Positions 33,048 through 41,483 of a stretch of 64,000 nt of DNA are shown here, one piece after another. Made by a program: the position numbers and the translations under genes. The notes under the pieces were generated by a model, which made no database searches, had not been told where the DNA came from, and saw nothing but the letters and a program-made list of their open reading frames with translations. This DNA is from an uncultured Collinsella sp. (GTDB lineage: Bacteria; Actinomycetota; Coriobacteriia; Coriobacteriales; Coriobacteriaceae). Location: positions 1-64,000 of the forward strand of contig CAUEMA010000005.1 in assembly GCA_959018755.1 (NCBI GenBank). The letters run 5' to 3'. Position 1 is the stretch's first letter. Every line of letters begins with the position of its first letter.

Positions 33048-33626
33048 CTATGACCAGCGCTTATAGTTGGCGCACGACACGCCGACGGCCTCGAGTGCCT
33101 TGGCGGCGATGTGATGCACCGCCTCATCGAGCGTGGCGGGGCCGTTGTAAAACGTGAGCATGGGCGGCATGAGCATGACGCCCGGCACGCGCGCCAGGCG
33201 TGCCATGTTGTCGACATGGATCGCACTGAAGGGCGTCTCGCGCACCATAAGCACCAGGCGGCGCTGCTCTTTCATCTGCACATCGGCCGCACGCAGCAAC
33301 AGGTTTTCGCTGTAGCCGCTCGCGATGCCGGCGAGCGTCTTCATGGAGCAGGGAGCCACGATCATGCCGTCGACCGGATAGGTGCCGCTTGCGATGGCAG
33401 CGCCAATGTTCTTGTTGTCGTAGACCACATCGGCATAGCACGCAAACTCGTCGAGCGTCATGCCGAGCTCCTGCTCGATGGTGATCTCTCCCCCGCGCGT
33501 GACGACAAGCGCCGACTCAGCGCCGGCCTGGCGCAGGCATTTGAGGCATTCAAGGCCCAGTGCCGCACCGCTGGCGCCAGACACGCCAACGACAATGCGA
33601 CGGGGACGAACAGAAGACTCAGGCAT
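33048..33626 (-). CDS. ubiX: UbiX-family flavin prenyltransferase
   Basis: A 192-residue flavoprotein that joins a dimethylallyl group to FMN, making prenyl-FMN for UbiD decarboxylases. RRIVVGVSGASGAALGLECL is the FMN-binding N-terminus. APCSMKTLAGIASGYSENLLLRAADV and LVLMVRETPFSAIHVDNMARL are UbiX/Pad1 signatures, the latter containing phosphate-binding Arg and Glu. It begins 33 bases after ubiD in the same operon. Confidence 0.93.
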   Translation of the reverse strand: MPESSVRPRRIVVGVSGASGAALGLECLKCLRQAGAESALVVTRGGEITIEQELGMTLDEFACYADVVYDNKNIGAAIASGTYPVDGMIVAPCSMKTLAGIASGYSENLLLRAADVQMKEQRRLVLMVRETPFSAIHVDNMARLARVPGVMLMPPMLTFYNGPATLDEAVHHIAAKALEAVGVSCANYKRWS

Positions 33627-33659
33627 GACAACTCCTTAACTACTTGGTAGGGCTACTTA

Positions 33660-35147
33660 CTAGAAGGCGAGCTCGGCGGCCCACTTGTCCTTGTCGATCT
33701 CCATGAACTGCGAGCGGATGAAGTTCTTCTTGAGGTTAAACGGAACCGTGCAGTCGAAGATGGCCTTGCAGGCGATACCGTGCTCGCGGATCGAAGGATC
33801 GAACGCGGGGTCGTTGGACGGATCGAGCACGTGGCAGTGGCAACCGGGGATGGTGATGAGGTCCACGTCGGCCTGGAAGCGCGTGGTCATGGCCCACATC
33901 ACGTCGCTCATATCGAAGATGTCGACATCCTCGTCGACAAGGATGACGTGCTTGAGCTCGGAGAACGCCGAGAAGGCGAGCATGGCGGCGTTGCGCTGAC
34001 GGCCCTCGTCATTTTTGCTCGACTTCTTGAACTGCATGATGGCAACGAACTTGCCGCCACCGCAGGGAGCGGCGTGAACGTTGAGCAGGCGGCCCGGGAT
34101 AGCGGTCTCGACCATCTTGTAGATGGAGGCCTCGGTGGGGATACCGGCCATGGACACGTGCTCGTGCGAAGGGCCGATGCAGCTCTCCATAATGGGGTTG
34201 ACGCGCGTGGTGACGGCGGTGATCTTGATCACCGGGCAGACCTTGGCGCCACCGGTGTAGCCGGGGAACTCGGGCATGGCGTAGCCGTGGCCGTTGACAT
34301 CCTCGTTGATGGTCTCGTCGTGCATGAGGTAGCCCTCGAGCACGTACTCGGCATTGGCAATGCACTTCTGCGGAACGGTGACGCAGTCGGCAAGCTCGAC
34401 GGCGCGGCCGCGCAGGGCGCCGGCGATCTGCAGCTCGTTGAAGCCGAGCGGCGTGGTGGGAGCCTCGAAGCCGCAGCACATGTACACGGCGGGGTCCAGG
34501 CCGATGGAGATGGAGATGGGCATATCCTCGCCGCGCTGGCAGTACTCGTCAAAGAACGCACCCAGGTGACGGCTGCCCGGGGTGATCCACATGGCGAGCT
34601 TGTCCTTGTCGACGCAGGAGAAGCGGTGGATGGTTACGTCGGACTGGGTGCCATCGGGGCTCGTGCCATAGGCGAGGCCCATGGTGATGTAGGGGCCGCC
34701 GTCAACGGGCGTGTTGGTGGGAGCGGGAACGATCTTGCGCAGGTCAAAGCCCTCGTCGGTCGCCTTGTACACGACCTCCTGGCAGTCGACGTGCTTGCCC
34801 TCGGCGATCTGCTCGGGGGCGATCAGGTTCTCGAAGCGCTTGCCGATCTCGAGGCCCAGGTGCTCCTCGTCCAGGTCGAGCAGGGCGGCAACGCGCTTGC
34901 GGCTGGCAAGCATACCGATGCAGACCTTGGCGTCGTCAAAGCCCTTGACGTTGTTGAAGACCATCGCCGGACCCTCTTTGGTCGGGCGCATGACGGTGCC
35001 GCCAGCACCGACGTGACGGTAGACGCCCGAGACCTCGGCATCGGGATCGACCTGGGTGTCGGTCTCGAGCAGCTGGCCCGGCATCTCACGCAAAAAGTCG
35101 AGCGCGGAACGCAGGTCGTGGATCTGGGAAGCATCGGTAGTGGACAT
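33660..35147 (-). CDS. UbiD-family prenyl-FMN-dependent decarboxylase (LpdC/BsdC type)
   Basis: A 495-residue (de)carboxylase using prenyl-FMN to remove CO2 from aromatic or unsaturated acids. DVTIHRFSCVDKDKLAMWITPGSRHLG holds the conserved Arg region; ETINEDVNGHGYAMPEFPGYTGG and GPSHEHVSMAGIPTEASIY carry the expected acidic residues. Length fits the LpdC/BsdC phenolic-acid group better than UbiD proper. The ATG at 35147 has AAAGGAG upstream. It lies between an anion transporter and ubiX, which points to uptake and decarboxylation of an exogenous acid such as gallate or protocatechuate; the substrate is inference. Confidence 0.9.
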   Translation of the reverse strand: MSTTDASQIHDLRSALDFLREMPGQLLETDTQVDPDAEVSGVYRHVGAGGTVMRPTKEGPAMVFNNVKGFDDAKVCIGMLASRKRVAALLDLDEEHLGLEIGKRFENLIAPEQIAEGKHVDCQEVVYKATDEGFDLRKIVPAPTNTPVDGGPYITMGLAYGTSPDGTQSDVTIHRFSCVDKDKLAMWITPGSRHLGAFFDEYCQRGEDMPISISIGLDPAVYMCCGFEAPTTPLGFNELQIAGALRGRAVELADCVTVPQKCIANAEYVLEGYLMHDETINEDVNGHGYAMPEFPGYTGGAKVCPVIKITAVTTRVNPIMESCIGPSHEHVSMAGIPTEASIYKMVETAIPGRLLNVHAAPCGGGKFVAIMQFKKSSKNDEGRQRNAAMLAFSAFSELKHVILVDEDVDIFDMSDVMWAMTTRFQADVDLITIPGCHCHVLDPSNDPAFDPSIREHGIACKAIFDCTVPFNLKKNFIRSQFMEIDKDKWAAELAF

Positions 35148-35289
35148 GGCGTACTCCTTTCGGGAGAGTGTCCGGCGACGGGGTGCCGCCGGACGGGGTA
35201 ACGTAATGGGGCCGCGGCGCTCACAAATGGAGCGCTCGACCACTCGAAGTTCAAGCGCTTGGCTGCTTACAGCCGGGGCGCTCGACCGC

Positions 35290-36747
35290 TTACATCAGGC
35301 CAAAGAGGTGGAACCAGGCGGCCTCGACCAGCACGACGACAAAGACGACCGCGGTGAGGGGGATGCCCATGCGCATAGCCTCTTTGGAGGTGTAGCCGCC
35401 GGCGTCCTTGCCTTCGCCGATAAGGATCGGCAGGTTATGGAACGGCAGGATGTAGTGGATGTTGATGGACGTGAAGACGATGAGCGCCACGGCGAGTGGG
35501 CTCACGCTGGAGCCGGCGGCAAAGCTGATAAATGCCGGCACGCACACGCCGAGCACGGCCATGACCGAGCCCATGAACATGTGGATGATCATGGAAAGCG
35601 CGGCGACGAGCAGGGCGAACAGGAAGATGTTCTCGGGCACGGAGCTGGGGAGCACGACGTCGGCGATCCAGGCGTTCATGCCGGTGGCACCGCCCACGGA
35701 GCCCACGGCCATGGCGGCCGTCAGGAACATGAGGGACTTAATGTCGACAGCGTTCCAGCTGGCGGGAGTGAGGACTTCGCCGATGATGGGCATGGCGAGA
35801 GCAACGCCAATGGCCAGGGTGACCCAGCCGATATAGTCGCCCGAGACGGTGAGCCACAGCGCGATGGCGACGACAAGCCACACGATGGTGCGGATCTCCT
35901 TGACGGAGAGCTTGCCGAGCGCGGCCTGCTTGGCCACGATCTGCTCGCGATCGTAGACGAGCTCCTTGCTGGGCTTAAAGAGGAAAAGGCCCAGGAACAG
36001 GGTGCACAGCAGCGCAACCAGCATAGGCACGCTCATGTACAGGAACCAGTCGACGAAGGACGGGCTCATGCCGCCGGCCTCGGCACTGTACTGCGCAACG
36101 AGCGGGTTAAGCGTGGAGTCGCCCGTCAGGAAGAACATGGAACCCGGGGCGGCAGCGGCAAACACGAGGAAGCCGAGCTTGCCCTTGTCGTCGTCACCGT
36201 AGCCGGCGGACTCGGTGATGACCGAGACGACGGCGAGGATGAGGAAGGCGCGGGGGAACGGATGCGGGATCAGCAGCGACAGCACAAAGGTGAGCGCGAA
36301 GATCGAGATGATGAGCGACTTGGCATCGCGCACGAACTTGAGCATGAACGCGTAGGCGATGCGCTCGCCCAGGCCCGACTCCTTGACCGCGCTGGCGATG
36401 AGGTAGGCGCCGATGACGAGCCACATGGTGGCCTTAGTCCACGAGCTAAACGTGGAGGCGACCGTCGCCGAGATGCTCGCGGCGCCCGTGTCATCCACGC
36501 ACACCTTAAACAGAACGAGCAGCGCGCAGTAGAGCAGGCCCACAAAGCCCGGCTGCGCTACGCCACACGCCCAGAACACCACCGTGGCGAGCGTCAGCGC
36601 CAGACAGGTCTGACCGCCGACCGTGAGCTCGACCGTCGAGCTCAGCTCCGCCAAAGGAAGAAACTTCACCAGCAAAAAGACAACGATACCCAGCACAAAG
36701 CCAATTTCGCGCTTGGTGATCTTAAACGCCTTCTTTTCCGCTTCCAT
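35290..36747 (-). CDS. SLC13/DASS-family anion transporter
   Basis: A 485-residue protein with about 11-12 membrane segments. The two-fold repeat of divalent-anion/sodium symporters is visible through SGDSTLNPLVAQ in the first half and FTSINIHYILPFHNLPILIG in the second, the places of the family's SNT motifs. Typical substrates are dicarboxylates, citrate or sulfate. Beside ubiD/ubiX it probably imports the acid to be decarboxylated, or exchanges it. Its leader carries a terminator-like hairpin. Confidence 0.87.
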   Translation of the reverse strand: MEAEKKAFKITKREIGFVLGIVVFLLVKFLPLAELSSTVELTVGGQTCLALTLATVVFWACGVAQPGFVGLLYCALLVLFKVCVDDTGAASISATVASTFSSWTKATMWLVIGAYLIASAVKESGLGERIAYAFMLKFVRDAKSLIISIFALTFVLSLLIPHPFPRAFLILAVVSVITESAGYGDDDKGKLGFLVFAAAAPGSMFFLTGDSTLNPLVAQYSAEAGGMSPSFVDWFLYMSVPMLVALLCTLFLGLFLFKPSKELVYDREQIVAKQAALGKLSVKEIRTIVWLVVAIALWLTVSGDYIGWVTLAIGVALAMPIIGEVLTPASWNAVDIKSLMFLTAAMAVGSVGGATGMNAWIADVVLPSSVPENIFLFALLVAALSMIIHMFMGSVMAVLGVCVPAFISFAAGSSVSPLAVALIVFTSINIHYILPFHNLPILIGEGKDAGGYTSKEAMRMGIPLTAVVFVVVLVEAAWFHLFGLM

Positions 36748-36799
36748 CTCCCCACCTTTCTTGTTGGGGGCGCTCCGGACTCACAGCGGCCTTGCCGCT

Positions 36800-36830
36800 A
36801 AAAAGGGGCGCCCGTTATCGGACACCCCTT
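36800..36830 (-). terminator. terminator hairpin in the leader of the SLC13-ubiD-ubiX operon
   Basis: Minus strand AAGGGGTGTCCG pairs with CGGGCGCCCCTT, followed by TTTTT, about 50 bases before the SLC13 start. It may end transcripts from the upstream fusion gene or act as an attenuator. Confidence 0.7.
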
Positions 36831-36905
36831 ACGTTGCGCTGTGTTGTGGCAATACAGTCAAGCGAGATTTTTTGGATGGCTTGCAGTCCTCTCCCCTCTG
36901 GGCAG

Positions 36906-36970
36906 AAAAACCGTCCCAACATTCGGCGTTTTTTCTCGTTTTTGAGATTTTCATCGAATGTTGGGACGGT
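36906..36970 (-). terminator. long palindrome with T-run downstream of the LpdD-Idi gene
   Basis: ACCGTCCCAACATTCG and its exact complement (16 bp) enclose an AT-rich loop, with GGTTTTTCTG at the end on the minus strand. It looks like one more palindromic repeat family that doubles as a terminator. Confidence 0.65.
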
Positions 36971-36995
36971 TTGGGCAGCCGGTCAACCGTGCTAT

Positions 36996-37022
36996 GTGAC
37001 AAAGGGACTGTCCCTTTGTCAC
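36996..37022. repeat. palindromic hairpin, family 3, overlapping a stop codon
   Basis: GTGACAAAGGGAC and its complement around one base, identical in its arms to the 21596 copy. The TGA stop of the fusion gene is formed by the last bases of this repeat. Confidence 0.82.
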
Positions 37023-37966
37023 ATCGCGAGGGTCGCGCGGATGGTTGGGTCGCTGAGGGCCTCGCGGAGCCAGGGGACCAGCTGCTCGGGATGACCTTGC
37101 AGGTAGCCATTGAGCTCGGAGAGGGTCACGCGACGCACTTCCGAAATTTCCTCTTGGTTGATGTGCAGCTCGCCCGGCTCGACGCGAGCCAGGTAGACCT
37201 CGCACCATTCGCACTCACAGCGGCCGTCGCCGTGATCCTCGCGATAGACCACGTGCCCTAGGTGCTTGAGTTGATCAGGCTCGCGCGTGATGCCGAGCTC
37301 TTCGTTGATGCGGCGCGCCGTCGCAGCGGCGACATCCTCCCCCGGGAGTGGATGGCCGGCACAGCTATCGGCTAGCACCCCACCCCACAGGCGCTTGAGC
37401 GGACTGCGGCGGCAGAGTAGCAGGCGTGCGTCCTCGCCCTGGCCCTCGACCAGAAGCGTCAGGAATGCTTGATGCAAGACGCCCTCGCCGGTATGGGCTT
37501 TGATGCGATCGACAGGGGCGAGCACCTCGCCGGTCGCGGCATCGACCGCCATGACCTCGGCACCCGCACCGCCCTCGTCCCAGCCGGCACGCAAGATGCG
37601 GGCCGCGGTTTCTTCGAGCGCGGCGATGAGCTCCTTCGTGGTGTCAAGCACGCGCTGCAGGTCGTCCTTGCTCGCCTGCTCAACATGAAAGCCCGTGCTT
37701 GCGGTTACCGGCACACCAAAGCGCGTAGCGAGCGCCGCCGCAATGTCGTGTGCCGGGATCTCGTCGCGATGGCACGGAACGGCCAAGATGCTCACAGTCG
37801 CCGTACGTCCGGGCTCGGGGCGCGGAATGGCCTGCGCCGTGGCTCCCAGGTGTGCGAACTCCGGCGAGCAGGCGTACACCACCATGCCCCGCGGCGTCAC
37901 CGTCAACTGGGCCTCGAGCGCAAACTTGCCCTCGCCCACTGCAACCTTTGTCGTGTGCATACCCAT
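37019..37966 (-). CDS. LpdD-like prenyl-flavin chaperone domain fused to an IPP-isomerase-like Nudix domain
   Basis: 315 residues. The first part (about 10-118, LTVTPRGMVVYACSPEFAHL, IPRPEPGRTATVSILAVPCHRDE, STGFHVEQASKDDLQ) resembles LpdD, the small partner of UbiX/UbiD in phenolic-acid decarboxylase loci. The rest (about 130-300) is a type-1 isopentenyl-diphosphate isomerase: metal ligands His158, His165, His205, Glu251 and Glu253 are present. The usual NSxCGHP cysteine is shifted: here DSCAGHP has Cys202 where E. coli has Val66 and Ala203 where it has Cys67. The start at 37966 follows AGGAG. It lies upstream of the SLC13, ubiD and ubiX genes on the same strand, so it probably supplies or adjusts the prenyl donor for prenyl-FMN. 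Confidence 0.82.
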   Translation of the reverse strand: MGMHTTKVAVGEGKFALEAQLTVTPRGMVVYACSPEFAHLGATAQAIPRPEPGRTATVSILAVPCHRDEIPAHDIAAALATRFGVPVTASTGFHVEQASKDDLQRVLDTTKELIAALEETAARILRAGWDEGGAGAEVMAVDAATGEVLAPVDRIKAHTGEGVLHQAFLTLLVEGQGEDARLLLCRRSPLKRLWGGVLADSCAGHPLPGEDVAAATARRINEELGITREPDQLKHLGHVVYREDHGDGRCECEWCEVYLARVEPGELHINQEEISEVRRVTLSELNGYLQGHPEQLVPWLREALSDPTIRATLAM

Positions 37967-38040
37967 GGGATCTCCTGTCGCCCGCGATGTACCTGAGACC
38001 ATCTTCGCCTGTATTGCGACTATACAGGCAAGCGCGGAAC

Positions 38041-38068
38041 GTGACAAAGGGGCTGTTCCCTGTCGTGT
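38041..38068. repeat. degenerate family-3 hairpin
   Basis: GTGACAAAGGGGC with a decayed second arm, in the divergent gap between the fusion gene and the MFS gene. Confidence 0.5.
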
Positions 38069-38111
38069 TCTGCTAGAGTTGCAGAGACCGGATCCGCTCA
38101 TATTACGCAAC

Positions 38112-39377
38112 ATGGGAGCAACCGCCTTGACCACCGCAACCTTGTCCGCAACAGCATCGACCGCCGCCGCGCTTTCACCCGCGCGCACCAATTTTTGCCT
38201 GGTGCTGCTCGTGTTGTTGGGCTTTTCGCTCGGCTGCTCGGAGTTCGTGGTTATCGGCATCGAGAGCGACCTGGCGACAGAACTCGGCATCTCGCTTGCC
38301 ACCGCGGGCCAGCTCATCAGCGTGTTCGCGCTGGTCTACGCCATCGCAACGCCGGCGCTTGCGCTCAGCACGGGACGCTTCCGCCGCTATCAGTTGCTCG
38401 TGTGCTACAGCATCGTCTTTGTACTGGGCAATCTTGTTATGGCGCTGGCGCCCAACTTTCAAGTGCTGTTTGCCTCGCGCATCATCTTGGGCTCCGTCTC
38501 GGGCGCACTGCTCGCCGTGGGCGTGACGTATATCCCCGAGCTGCTGTCCCCACAGCAGACCTCGCTCGCCATCTCGGTGGTGTACGGCGCGTTTTCCGTG
38601 GCGATGGTCTTTGTGACCTCGATCGGCAAGTTTGTGGCCGATACGCTCGACTGGCACGTTGCCATGTACGGCACGCTCGCCTTTGCCGTTCTGATCTGCG
38701 CCGCGCTCGTGGCGTTTATGCCGCGCGCCGGGCAGACCGACGAGCCTGCCACCTTCCGCGAGCAGGCGGGGCTTCTGCGCGAGCCGAGCATCATCACCGG
38801 CATGCTCATCTTTTTGTTTGGCGTGGGGTCGGTCTACGTGTTTTACGGCTACGTGACGCCCTATCTGGAGCAGGTGCTGGGCATGGGCACCGTTCAGGCG
38901 AGCACCACACTTATGGCCTACGGCGTGTTCTGCCTGATCTCGAACATCCTGGGCGGATGGATCGATGCGCGTTTTGGCATGAAGGCGCTGCTCGTGACGT
39001 TTGTGCTCCAGGCCGCGGCTCTGTTTGGGCTGTTTGCCGTAGGCGCCGCCATGCCCCTTGCGCTCGTTTTTGTCTTCAGCCTGGCGATGCTCATGTACCT
39101 GTTCTCGGTCTCGTGCATCACGCACTTTATGGACGTGGCCCGCAGCCGCCATCCCAAATCGATGGTGCTCGCGAGTTCGGTGGAACCCATGGCGTTTAAT
39201 GTCGGCATTTCGTTTGGCACCGCGGTGGGCGGCGCCGTGGTAAGCGGCATTGGCATTTCCTACGTTGGCGCGGTTGGCGCCGCGTTCTCGCTCGTGGCCT
39301 GGGTACTCACGCTGGTGACGATCAAGCTGGCGCGCTGGGAGCGCCACCACGCAGCACAATCTTCGATGCAGGCATAG
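38112..39377 (+). CDS. MFS transporter of the drug/arabinose efflux type
   Basis: A 421-residue protein with 12 predicted membrane segments. The N-terminal LVLLVLLGFSLGCSEFVVIGIESDLATELGIS and ALSTGRFRRYQLLVCYSIVFVLGN (loop 2-3 motif) resemble the AraJ/YdhP sugar-or-drug efflux group. ATG at 38112 is chosen as the first Met before the membrane domain; the ribosome-binding site is weak (GCAACATG context). It is divergent from the prenyl-FMN fusion gene. Substrate unknown. Confidence 0.8.
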   Translation: MGATALTTATLSATASTAAALSPARTNFCLVLLVLLGFSLGCSEFVVIGIESDLATELGISLATAGQLISVFALVYAIATPALALSTGRFRRYQLLVCYSIVFVLGNLVMALAPNFQVLFASRIILGSVSGALLAVGVTYIPELLSPQQTSLAISVVYGAFSVAMVFVTSIGKFVADTLDWHVAMYGTLAFAVLICAALVAFMPRAGQTDEPATFREQAGLLREPSIITGMLIFLFGVGSVYVFYGYVTPYLEQVLGMGTVQASTTLMAYGVFCLISNILGGWIDARFGMKALLVTFVLQAAALFGLFAVGAAMPLALVFVFSLAMLMYLFSVSCITHFMDVARSRHPKSMVLASSVEPMAFNVGISFGTAVGGAVVSGIGISYVGAVGAAFSLVAWVLTLVTIKLARWERHHAAQSSMQA

Positions 39378-39479
39378 GGGCGGGATCGAGTCGGGGCAGG
39401 TACAGACCAGAGTGGCGAGCGCCTGGTAGAAACCACCCGGCATGAGCAGCGCTCATCCGCTTGCAGGCTCCGGCGGTTC

Positions 39480-39576
39480 AATTTCGTGTACTTCAAATAC
39501 ACGTTTTTCCATAATTTCGTGTATTTGAAGTACACGAAATCATACTAAACTATGTATTTGAAGTACACGAAATTGG
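39480..39576 (+). promoter_or_regulatory. triple palindrome ATTTCGTGTA...TACACGAAAT before the second DUF4143 ATPase
   Basis: The half-sites CGTGTATTTGAAGTACACG occur in three consecutive blocks (about 39482-39504, 39515-39541, 39551-39572). The middle one is a complete inverted repeat, the others partial. They fill the space just upstream of the gene, suggesting cooperative repressor binding. Confidence 0.6.
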
Positions 39577-39588
39577 AAAGGCAGCCCC

Positions 39589-40959
39589 ATGCGCAGATCA
39601 ATCGAATCCGTTATCGAATCATGGGCGACAAAGGACGCCTCGCGCCCCCTCCTTATCCGTGGTGCGCGACGTGTAGGCAAAACATATGCTGCCGAGGAAA
39701 TCGGCAGACGAATCGCCGGCGATGCGTTTGTCAAACTCGACTTTCAGACCGATCTTGAGCTGATTGCCCCGCTGTTCGACTGCCCCACCGACGACGTCGA
39801 CACCATCGTGGCACGAATCTCAGACTATAAACGCACCCCCATTCGCAAGGAAACCGCATTCATCCTGTTTGACGAGGTGCAGCTCTGCGAACGGGCGCTC
39901 AATTCGCTTCGCTTTTTCTCGGGTTCGGGCTGGCGCATATGCGCGACCGGCAGCCAGCTCGGCGTCGCTACGCGCAAGCGCAAGTTGCCTTTTCCCAGCG
40001 GCGTCCGCCAAGAGACCATGCATCCCATGTCGTTCGAAGAGTTTCTCTGGGCGCTCGGTGAGGAGCAAATGGCGGATGCCATTCGTACCCACGCCGGCAC
40101 GCTCGAGACCTACGTCGCACACCAAGCAGCGCTCAACCTGTTTCATCGATACCAGATCGTGGGCGGCATGCCCGCCGCCGTCAACGCATATTGCAAGACG
40201 CTATCCATCGAAGATGCGCGCGTCGAGCAGCGCGAAATCGACGAGACCTACACCGCCGATATGACCGACCCCGAAAACGGGATCAGCGGCGTGGCAGCGC
40301 GCAAGGTCTGGCGCTCCATTCCGTCCCAACTGCTGAGATCGTCCACAAAAAAATTCAAGTACTCCGAGGTCGAACGCGGAGGCCGGCGCGCCAAGCTCAT
40401 CGAGCCACTCGACTGGCTCGAGGGCGCCGGAATCATATCGGTCAACAACCTGACCGAAGGCGTCGAACCTCCCCTCGTCCCCTTCGACGACGAAGACGGG
40501 AGTTTCTTTAAGGTCTATCTTCTCGATACGGGCCTCATGTTCTACAAACTCGGCATCAACCCGCGGCTCTGGCTCGACCTCAAAGAGGATTCCGCCATTG
40601 CGCTGTCTTCTGACTTTCGAGGTGCCTTGGCGGAAAACTCGGTCATGCAGGCATTTTCGGGCAATGGCTTGCAGACGTACTATTGGATGCCGCCGTCTTC
40701 TTGGAAGACAAACGGCGAGCTCGACTTTCTACTCCAGACCGACCGCATGGAGATCGTGCCCGTCGAGGTAAAGTCCGCGCGCAACGTGCGTGCGAGAACC
40801 CTCGGGTCTTTTATGGACAAAGCCCGGTCGCCGTATGCCTACATTTTGTCTGAGAATAATTTTGCGCGCAGTGAAATCGATGGCGGACGCGAGCTGTGCC
40901 ATCTCCCCTTGTACGCAGCGGGCTTTATCGGAGCAAACTGCCTCAAGGGCAGTCTGTAA
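39589..40959 (+). CDS. AAA ATPase with C-terminal DUF4143 domain (second)
   Basis: 456 residues. Walker A RGARRVGKTYAA (about 24-35), Walker B FILFDEVQL, sensor ICATGSQLGV. The C-terminal region has LLDTGLMFYKLG, the DUF4143 motif LAENSVMQAF, and a nuclease-like core GELDFLLQTDRMEIVPVEVKSAR. Compared with the first DUF4143 protein it shares the layout but little sequence. Clean start with GGAAAGG upstream. Function unknown; its multi-operator leader suggests tight control. Confidence 0.83.
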   Translation: MRRSIESVIESWATKDASRPLLIRGARRVGKTYAAEEIGRRIAGDAFVKLDFQTDLELIAPLFDCPTDDVDTIVARISDYKRTPIRKETAFILFDEVQLCERALNSLRFFSGSGWRICATGSQLGVATRKRKLPFPSGVRQETMHPMSFEEFLWALGEEQMADAIRTHAGTLETYVAHQAALNLFHRYQIVGGMPAAVNAYCKTLSIEDARVEQREIDETYTADMTDPENGISGVAARKVWRSIPSQLLRSSTKKFKYSEVERGGRRAKLIEPLDWLEGAGIISVNNLTEGVEPPLVPFDDEDGSFFKVYLLDTGLMFYKLGINPRLWLDLKEDSAIALSSDFRGALAENSVMQAFSGNGLQTYYWMPPSSWKTNGELDFLLQTDRMEIVPVEVKSARNVRARTLGSFMDKARSPYAYILSENNFARSEIDGGRELCHLPLYAAGFIGANCLKGSL

Positions 40960-40991
40960 GCCCCGCGCGACCGCCCAGAAAGGAACCGTTC

Positions 40992-41438
40992 ATGCAACGC
41001 GTACTGTTTATCTGCCACGGGAATATCTGTCGCTCGACGATGGCTGAGTCGGTGTTTACCGAACTGGTGCGCCGTGCCGGACGCGAGGCGGAGTTCGTTA
41101 TTGATTCTGCCGCGACCTCGACCGAGGAGATTGGCAATCCGCCGCATCATGGCACCGTTGCCAAGCTGCGCGAGGTCGGAATTCCCGTTGTCCCGCACCG
41201 CGCGCGCCAGGTGCGTCGCGCGGAGTATGCCGACTGGGATCACATTGTCTATATGGATGCCGAGAACGCGCGCGGTCTGCGCCGCATCTTCGGTTGCGAC
41301 CCCGACGGCAAGATTTCGCGCCTGCTCGATTGGACCGATCGACCCGGCGACGTCGCCGACCCCTGGTACACCGGCAACTTTGATGCCACGTACCGCGATG
41401 TGCTCGCCGGCTGCACGGCCATGCTCGAGCAGCTGTAG
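40992..41438 (+). CDS. low-molecular-weight protein-tyrosine phosphatase
   Basis: 148 residues. The P-loop CHGNICRS (C-x5-R-S) is at the N-terminus and the general-acid Asp is in DPWYTG near residue 124. The start at 40992 has AGGAACC upstream. In Gram-positives such enzymes dephosphorylate bacterial tyrosine kinases or arginine-phosphate proteins; here no kinase is adjacent. Canonical length. Confidence 0.92.
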   Translation: MQRVLFICHGNICRSTMAESVFTELVRRAGREAEFVIDSAATSTEEIGNPPHHGTVAKLREVGIPVVPHRARQVRRAEYADWDHIVYMDAENARGLRRIFGCDPDGKISRLLDWTDRPGDVADPWYTGNFDATYRDVLAGCTAMLEQL

Positions 41439-41483
41439 ACGTTCGGGCGGCGCAGACACACGAGCCGCGCCATCGGCATAAAA

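Noticed and set aside
38175..39443. A 422-codon minus-strand frame opposite the MFS exporter
   Set aside because: His/Gln/Asp-rich composition typical of a shadow frame; the plus-strand gene shows clear membrane segments.
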